Shown here one piece after another: positions 57,674-64,000 of a stretch of DNA of 64,000 bases. The position numbers and the translations under genes were made by a program. Origin of the DNA: Lasioglossum baleicum (taxonomy: Eukaryota > Arthropoda > Insecta > Hymenoptera > Halictidae); the NCBI RefSeq assembly GCF_051020765.1, contig NC_134933.1, positions 7,537,461 through 7,601,460 of the forward strand. The letters run 5' to 3'. The notes beneath the pieces are model-generated. The model was not told where the DNA came from. It worked only from the letters and a program-made list of their open reading frames with translations, and did not search any database. Position 1 is the first letter of the stretch, and every line of letters starts with the position of its first letter.

Positions 57674-58975
57674 TAATTATTATTTACAAAGTACGAATGC
57701 AATAAAATGATACTGTACAACTCGTACGTTGATAATAACGTACAAATTAAATATTAATACTCGATTTTTTGTCAATGTTCGGAATGTAAATCATTTTTAT
57801 TGAATATAAATTTATTTTTCTTCTCAATTTATATACACCATTTCTTCGATCGTGAATGTAAGTTGTTTTTTTATCATCTATATTTCTATATATACTCAAG
57901 TGTACATGTGTGAATGAAAAGGTTATGATGCACCATTGAATGTAATTTGTTGTTACATGCACCTGCACGCACTACCACAGACTCTGGCTCTGGTAAAGTT
58001 GGGTAAAGTTATGTAGTAGAATTTGTAGCAGAAATGTCTATAAGGCGTTCGATCTATTCTTACATAGTCTGTGGTGACTTGAGCGGTCGGTAAAAAAGGG
58101 AATGATTATGTGACAATCAACATGAATCTGGGGGGAGGTTGCTAATAGGGCATCGTGCAAGGGGGCGCCACATTTGTAGTGAGACCTCTTGTTGTTCTCA
58201 TTCTAAGGTGGAATACCAGTCGTCACTGTTTTCTGTTGTGTTTTTAGGCTGGAATCGGACGAAAAACATGCCGTTTCGATAATCGAATGAGAAACAAAAG
58301 ACTCTTGGGGCAAGTTATCGTATACAAGATTGAGAAAGGTGTTCTCTGTTACGGGTGTGTGTGAATGGTGCAGGTGTAATTTAATAAGAGCAGGGGAGGC
58401 TGGCGATTTAATAAGATATTGATTTGTCCGCGACTGCCTTGCTGGCTCCATCGCACACACAAACCAGGTAGCCATGAACGTCGATATTTTTGGGGCACTG
58501 GCTGGTGCAACGTGTCGGCTGTGCATATGCCGTGCTCAAGCGTGCTTGCAGGCCTGATAGGGCCCGAAATGCAAATAGCCGTTGGCGATATGCATTAACG
58601 ATACGGGGCAAATTCCGACGAGTACGACCAGTACGATTATAACATTCATCACGACGGCAACCACCACGGTAACGATAGCCACGACGGCGGCGACGGCGAC
58701 GACGACGACGCCGACTACGATTACGAAGACTGCAACGATAACGACGAGGACAACGTCGAGAACGACGACGACCCTCGCGACAAATATACTGACGGCGACG
58801 ACGGAAGAAACGCCAACGACGGCAGTGACTGCGAAGACGTGTCAATTAGAAAAAAAAGTTAGTGGCATTACCGCTGCTGCACCGTGTACATTTTACAGAG
58901 TATTTTAACATGTTTCCAGTGTTCAATGTAGTATTTCGAAAATTGCATGTGTAAACAAGATATCAACGAGACACA
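57674..58975. promoter_or_regulatory. Divergent promoter region and 5' UTR between TRMT11 and the zinc-finger gene
   Basis: The start codons of TRMT11 and the zinc-finger gene are about 1.3 kb apart on opposite strands. Within it, 58600-58830 is a (GAC)n/(ACG)n-like low-complexity tract that creates long spurious open frames, Thr-rich on plus and Arg-rich on minus. A tgtttccag at 58919 could be a 3' splice site in the 5' UTR of the zinc-finger gene. Promoter elements could not be placed. Confidence 0.5.
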
Positions 58976-61900
58976 ATGGATCTAACAAACAATGGAACAT
59001 CAGGGGGTGCAGTGGCTTGTCCAGTTTGTACCCTTTATTTACGTGAGGGTATCAGCTTGCAAAGACACTTGGACACTCATCCAAAGGAACAAGTCATTGA
59101 AGCTCTTATCAAAGCTAGTTCTAATTCCACGCAGTTGCAACAAACACAGTTATCACCATCGGCGCCTCCAGCTTCACCGTCTGTACAATCACCGCAAAGT
59201 ACACAGCCAGTTGCACAGAATACTCATTTATCGACTCAATCACCGTATCCTATAGGACCAATCTTTGAATGTCCACCGCCAATCGGTACTGTGATGCCAC
59301 CTCAATTCGCTTCGTTCAGTTATCAACAGTTCGTGAACAATGGCACTATGATGATACCACAATACGCAATGGCTCCTCAAGCTAATCAAATGATGCAGAT
59401 GCTATATAATCCGTACGGTATGTACCAGCAACAACAAATACCGACCGTTCAGATGATCTCGCCAGTCACAACTATACCGAATACACCTAGAGGCAGGTCA
59501 ATAGTAACTATGGCAGGTGAAACAAACGGCAGAACTGCCATTGCTATACCTGTAAATAATTCCGAGCCAAAACAAATCTTACCTGAGATTTTGCCCGAAT
59601 CGGAACAAGAATCTGAACAAGTGTTACCGGACATTAATCTTCCAGTTTCACCGCCGTCGTTGAACGAAGAGAACTCTATGCATCATAACGAAAGCGACAC
59701 TAGTATAGTTCAAATAGAAACTGACGAACAGGAGCCCTCTGCCTCAGGTAACGAAAATCAGCACATCATTCAAGACGAATATAACATTCCGAGAACATTG
59801 GCAATCACTTGTAATGTCGCGGATACTGCCGATGACGACAAAGTCGAAAGCGTGTTGCCTGATATTGACGAGAGTGAAACTTCGTGTGTTGTCACTGTAG
59901 ATGTTCAATGTAAACCTATGCAATACGAATCCTCGGATGCGCAAGAATATGTACACATGTACAAAGACGAAGATGATAATAATAAAGATAGTACGCCCGA
60001 AGCATTGCCAATGGCAACGCAAAAGGAAGCTGAGCAAACAACTACAGAGAAAGTTCCTTGCACAGAAGTAAACGAAACTGAAGGTACCTTGTCTCAAACA
60101 CCTGTAGAAAGTGCAACTAAAGACCCAGCTCAACCTGAAGTAGAACAATTAGAACGTCTTTTAATCACCATTATGGAAAACGAGATCAATACCGAATCGC
60201 ATAAGAAATCCACCAATAAAATTGAGAAAAAGAAAGAGGAAGAACAGAGAGAAGATCCGCCCTCTTCTTCTCCAGAAAGAGCAGAAAGCGTGATTCATGA
60301 AATAGTGGCTAACAGTTCCAGTGAATTCGATAACAGTTGCGAGTCCGATCTAGATATAAAAGTTAGTGAAAGTTCAGAAATCGATATAGATAGTAAAGAA
60401 GATAAGATTTTAAGTCTTTCGTATCGTTATAAAAACAGTTTGTCTGCACCTGCGTCGCCTATGCCATCAGAAATTCGTCGTTCGACCTATTCTGTTCGTT
60501 CTGTATTGGGTTCGCATGAAAACCTTAATTCTTATCCGATTGGTTTTGACGCAAACGCGTTGCAAGACGAAGAAAATTATGAAGATGAGAAAAATGAAAC
60601 GGAAGACAACTTCGACGAAGCAGATATGGAAATAGAAGAAATTCAGAGTCCTCATACACCTTTCATTAAATATGGAGAGAGCACAGATAATGTTAGGTCG
60701 CATACTCCATTATCTGTGAGCAGTGGTATCTCTGTATTAAGGGTGAGGAAGGATCTCAGTAAACCGTGCTCACCCGCTTCTGTGCATTCATTTTGTCACA
60801 TAGATAATGGTATAAGTCACGATGAAGAAAGTAATATAGCAATGGACGCAACGCCAGAAAAAGATCCTATCGATTGCTCTTCTATGGAACAAGATGTAAA
60901 GATAGATCAGACAGAAACGTTTTTGAATGAAACTGTCGAGAAGAAAATAGAAGGAAATTCAGCATATCAATCTGTAATAACTGAACATGTGAGCTCATTT
61001 CCCACAATTTCACAACAATCATCGTCGTCGTCGCATGAACCGTATACTAGCACACCAAATAAAAGTAATCTTGTAAATCTGTCAGAATCTATAGATGTTG
61101 CGAGTAGTTCTGACTCAAAGAGTTTCCATTCCTCTAAATCAATTATACAAAAGCCATCGATGGAACTACTTAGTTTAAACGAAGATGCCCATGCAGGTCC
61201 AATGAATGTTTTCGAATTTGATGGGCTCCAGATCTTAGTTCCTAGTACATTTATAAGTGATTCTTCACAAAAAGCTGTTAGTGCAACCAGTCAGCAGTCT
61301 ATGGCAAGCAGCGAAGGTGGAGTAGGTGTAGACGAAGAAGTAAAGAGTATTAATATGAGAGCCGATGAAACTATGCCACCCAGGGGTGAATTATCAGAGC
61401 AGGAAAGCAACGGATGCACAGAACCATCTGCTTGGCAGGTGTGTATATAATTTATTTTTCATTTAATCAGTAATTTTAGGAATTAATTCTCTTGGTATTA
61501 TCTTACTTAAGTTCCCTTAGGACATTATTTATTACTAGACTGCGGATTTTTATGCGTTTATGAAGAAATTGACTGGGTAAAATATAATACAGTGAAAGAT
61601 TAGAAAAATCCAAGAATATTGTTACGTTGTTCTCAATGTAAAACATCTATTAAGGGATGAGGTGACTTTTTATTTAACTACTGCTGCCCATAATCATTGC
61701 AAAATATTTCTATTTTGTATAAAGATCCACAGTCTATTTATTACTAAATGTTTTAACTGTACCGACCACAAACTGTGACTTGTATACATTGTTTTATAAA
61801 ACTTACAACACTGAATTTACTTTGATCTCTTGCAATTTTTATAACAATATGTGCCTGAATGAATACATTTATTTAATAGTTTTTATAGAAGCGTCTTCAT

Positions 61901-63743
61901 AATTTCAATAATTATAAGATAAAAAATGTATAACCAGTCATTTGACCAATAGTGGTACGGTTTAGTGTAAATCGTTGTATTTTTTAAGTGTAATCTCTAT
62001 ATTTTAAAAGAATTTTAATACACTATTCATTGCTCTAATTATGTTTACATTGAAAGATGCATTTTATTGTGTACATAGCTGTATGCTGGTCAGGAGTCAT
62101 CGCGTATGTCTACTTCTTATGACTTGATGGCCCGTGAGAGTTGGGAAGAATCCGAAGGATCAGACAATGAAATTAGTGGACCGTTATTAGACAGTAGATC
62201 TTTAGCTACGCATTTCACATCGAGTTTATTCCTAGATCGAGACAGAAAAACTCCAACAAAACGAACGTTCAAGTGTTATCATTGTCCCGAGGTATTCGAT
62301 TGTCCGAAAGAACGCAGGGTACACAGTACTACTACGCACAAAGAAGCTGGACCTAGTAGTAGCAGAGATTCCACAGATCAACCTGAAGTGAAAGATATCA
62401 AATTGCTAGACGGTCGTATGAACGCATTTGAGGAAATTTTTGTACCAGGTTTACATGTTCAACAAGTTTATCATCAACAACCGCTATTACATCAACTCCA
62501 ACCGCCGCAATCATCAGACGTAACTGCGAAAGTAGAACCTGATCAAAAAATCGAAACCTTAGTGCTACCGTCAAACATTGAGGTAGTTTGTACTCTGTGC
62601 AATCAACGATTTAGTAGTGAAAAATCGTTACAGCTACATCATAAAAGAGTACATCTCACGGAAACTTCGAAACGAGTTCGTGACAGTACCAAGTGCCAGA
62701 TATGCCAAGAAGAGTTCCCCTCAGTTTTGTTGTTCAATGCACATCTGAAAATACATCCGTTAGAGTGTGGTCAATGCGGAAAGTATTTTTATAGGAAACA
62801 GAACTTCAAGTTACACATGAAACGACATTTAGGAATAAAACCGTTCCCGTGCACCGTTTGCGACAAAGCATTTTTAACGAAACAGAAGCTGGACGAGCAT
62901 ACCAATGGACATACTGGAAATGCACCTGTTAAATGCAATCTTTGCAATGAAACATTTCGTAGATATTCAAATTTGACTCAACACAAGAATAGACATCACC
63001 TGAACATAAAAAGGAAATTAAAGGATTATATATGCCACTGCGGCGAAGTATTCCATACAAAGAAAAAATTAGCATGGCATAAAGAGACACACGACGACAA
63101 GCCCAAAGCGTGTACGTATTGCAATGAAAGATTTATTCATATGGCCAGTCTGACCAGACACATGCGCCGTGCTCACAACAGAAGATTCGTTCCGGATGCT
63201 CAAAGGGAGAGCGAAAACGTTGAATGTCCTATATGTAAGTGTATTTATTTGCGATCTTCCTTAGCAGTACATATGCGAGTACATAACGGGGAAAGACCAT
63301 ATGAATGTCAAGTTTGCTCCAAGGCGTTTAGTACTAAGTGGAACTTACAATTGCACAAATGGACACACGCTGCCCGTAGCACCAAACCTTTCAAGTGTAA
63401 TCAGTGTAGTGCCGCATTTTACCGGCACAGCGATTATACCGCTCACATGAATTCTCATAGGAACGTGCGTCCTTATACCTGCAACTATTGCGGAGCGCAG
63501 TTTATACGAAAGTATAATTGTCTAAGGCATGTCAAAGAGCACGAGGAGAATAAAGCATACACGTGCGATGTTTGCAACAAAACATTTCATAGATCGTACT
63601 ATCTGAAGGAACACTTGCGAGTGCATTCGGGCGCCAGACCATATACATGTCATATTTGTGGGAAATCAAGCGGTACGAAGTCGAACCATAACAAGCATGT
63701 TAGAATCCATCATGCGCGAGAGCCTGTAAATACCGAAAACTAA
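58976..63743 (+). CDS. Large C2H2 zinc-finger protein, 1370 residues (two coding exons)
   Basis: Coding exons 58976-61438 and 62094-63743 join in phase 0 (donor gtgtgt, acceptor gctggtcag) to 1370 residues. The start is supported by an in-frame TAA 30 bases upstream and the context acaATGG. A single finger lies at residues 15-35 (C15, C18, H31, H35). About 800 disordered residues follow: Gln/Pro/Met-rich to about 190, then acidic and Ser-rich, with Asp/Glu runs. The C-terminal half of exon 2 holds roughly fourteen fingers from Cys882 to about residue 1362, joined partly by TGERPY-like linkers (NGERPYEC, SGARPYTC). It is probably a nuclear DNA- or RNA-binding regulator. The overall plan recalls large insect zinc-finger proteins such as Hangover, but I cannot assign an orthologue. 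Without the splice, the first exon would run only three more codons to a stop, so two separate genes are unlikely. Confidence 0.9.
61439..62093 (+). other. Intron of the zinc-finger gene carrying a MITE and an older repeat
   Basis: The 655 bp intron holds a TA-MITE at 61536-61736. From 61745 to about 61975 it carries a repeat also found at 29690-30050, including the shared tail cagtcatttgacc followed by a gtggta(c)ggttta segment. Confidence 0.7.
61536..61736 (+). mobile_element. TA-MITE family 1, intact copy
   Basis: The element is 201 bp including flanking TA. Its left end reads TA-GACTGCGGATTTTTATGC and the inverted right end reads TA-GACTGTGGATCTTTATAC, giving TIRs of about 20 bp with three mismatches. 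There is no coding capacity. TA target duplication and size suggest a Tc1/mariner-mobilised MITE. It is the cleanest reference copy of a family dispersed through this window. Confidence 0.85.
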
Positions 63744-64000
63744 ACGAAACGAACGAGAGTTTTCATTCATTTAGTCAATATCGACGTTTTTAAAAAAGTA
63801 TTGCGTTACGATACTTTGTCAAAGTCTTTTAATTTTTTAGTTGTTTTATTTTCTCTCTCATCTAATAATATTCCTTCACTTTTACTTCGCTAACGGGAAT
63901 ACTAATTTAGCACAAAAGCAAGAATAACAAAATGGAAAAAATTTTATCGTATGTATAACGTAGGCATTCTATAGTTCTTTTCTCCTTTTAAAGGTCTCGT
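63744..64000 (+). other. 3' UTR of the zinc-finger gene
   Basis: AT-rich sequence follows the TAA stop to the window end. No canonical AATAAA was seen in it, so the transcript probably continues past the window. Confidence 0.5.

Noticed and set aside
58408..58908. Arg-rich minus-strand and Thr-rich plus-strand frames
   Set aside because: Both come from a GAC/ACG low-complexity tract in the 5' region of the zinc-finger gene.
62106..63743. Separate zinc-finger gene starting at 62106
   Set aside because: The acceptor at 62093 and donor at 61438 join the two long frames in phase, and the coding style is continuous; one gene is simpler.
1..64000. CRISPR array, bacterial operon or phage features
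   Set aside because: Intron-containing animal genes and eukaryotic MITEs throughout; no regularly spaced short direct repeats were seen.

Overview
This 64 kb window is eukaryotic and almost certainly from an insect, most likely a hymenopteran such as an ant, bee or wasp. Five spliced protein-coding genes with GT-AG introns can be read from it, and three are conserved insect or animal housekeeping genes. The rest is AT-rich, CpG-containing non-coding DNA with many short non-autonomous DNA transposons. The host assignment is an inference from gene content and repeat style. No sequence here names the species.

Layout. Positions 1-22848 hold no gene I can support; the stretch is a mosaic of foldback elements, TA- and TTAA-flanked MITEs and local duplications, and may be the upstream region or first intron of the next gene. 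Positions 22849-38239 (+) hold a six-exon dpr-family immunoglobulin gene, best match dpr12, coding for 295 residues across about 15.4 kb. Its introns are full of MITEs. One exon (28947-29081) is too short to stand out as an open frame and was found by splice signals and Ig sequence. Positions 38240-49076 are non-coding: probable 3' UTR or intergenic DNA, simple repeats, tandem duplications, and the likely 3' UTR of the next gene.

Positions 49077-64000 are gene-dense. Sorting nexin 6 (SNX5/6 type, minus, 49077-52308) is divergent from EMC2 (plus, 53737-55162). EMC2 converges on TRMT11 (minus, 55695-57673). TRMT11 is divergent from a 1370-residue C2H2 zinc-finger protein (plus, 58976-63743) with one N-terminal finger and about fourteen C-terminal fingers. 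These genes have unrelated roles: neuronal cell-surface recognition, endosome-to-Golgi retrieval, insertion of ER membrane proteins, tRNA methylation and nucleic-acid binding. They share intergenic control regions but no pathway.

The most informative non-genic structure is the nesting of mobile elements, with empty sites present in the same window. A TTAA-flanked 822 bp element lies inside an older foldback whose unoccupied relative is at 21999-22110. A TA-flanked foldback lies inside a TTAA-ended repeat with two unoccupied relatives. One TA-MITE lies inside another of its own family. A candidate 18-nt in-frame microexon in SNX6 and a zinc finger with CX1C spacing are the most unusual coding observations.
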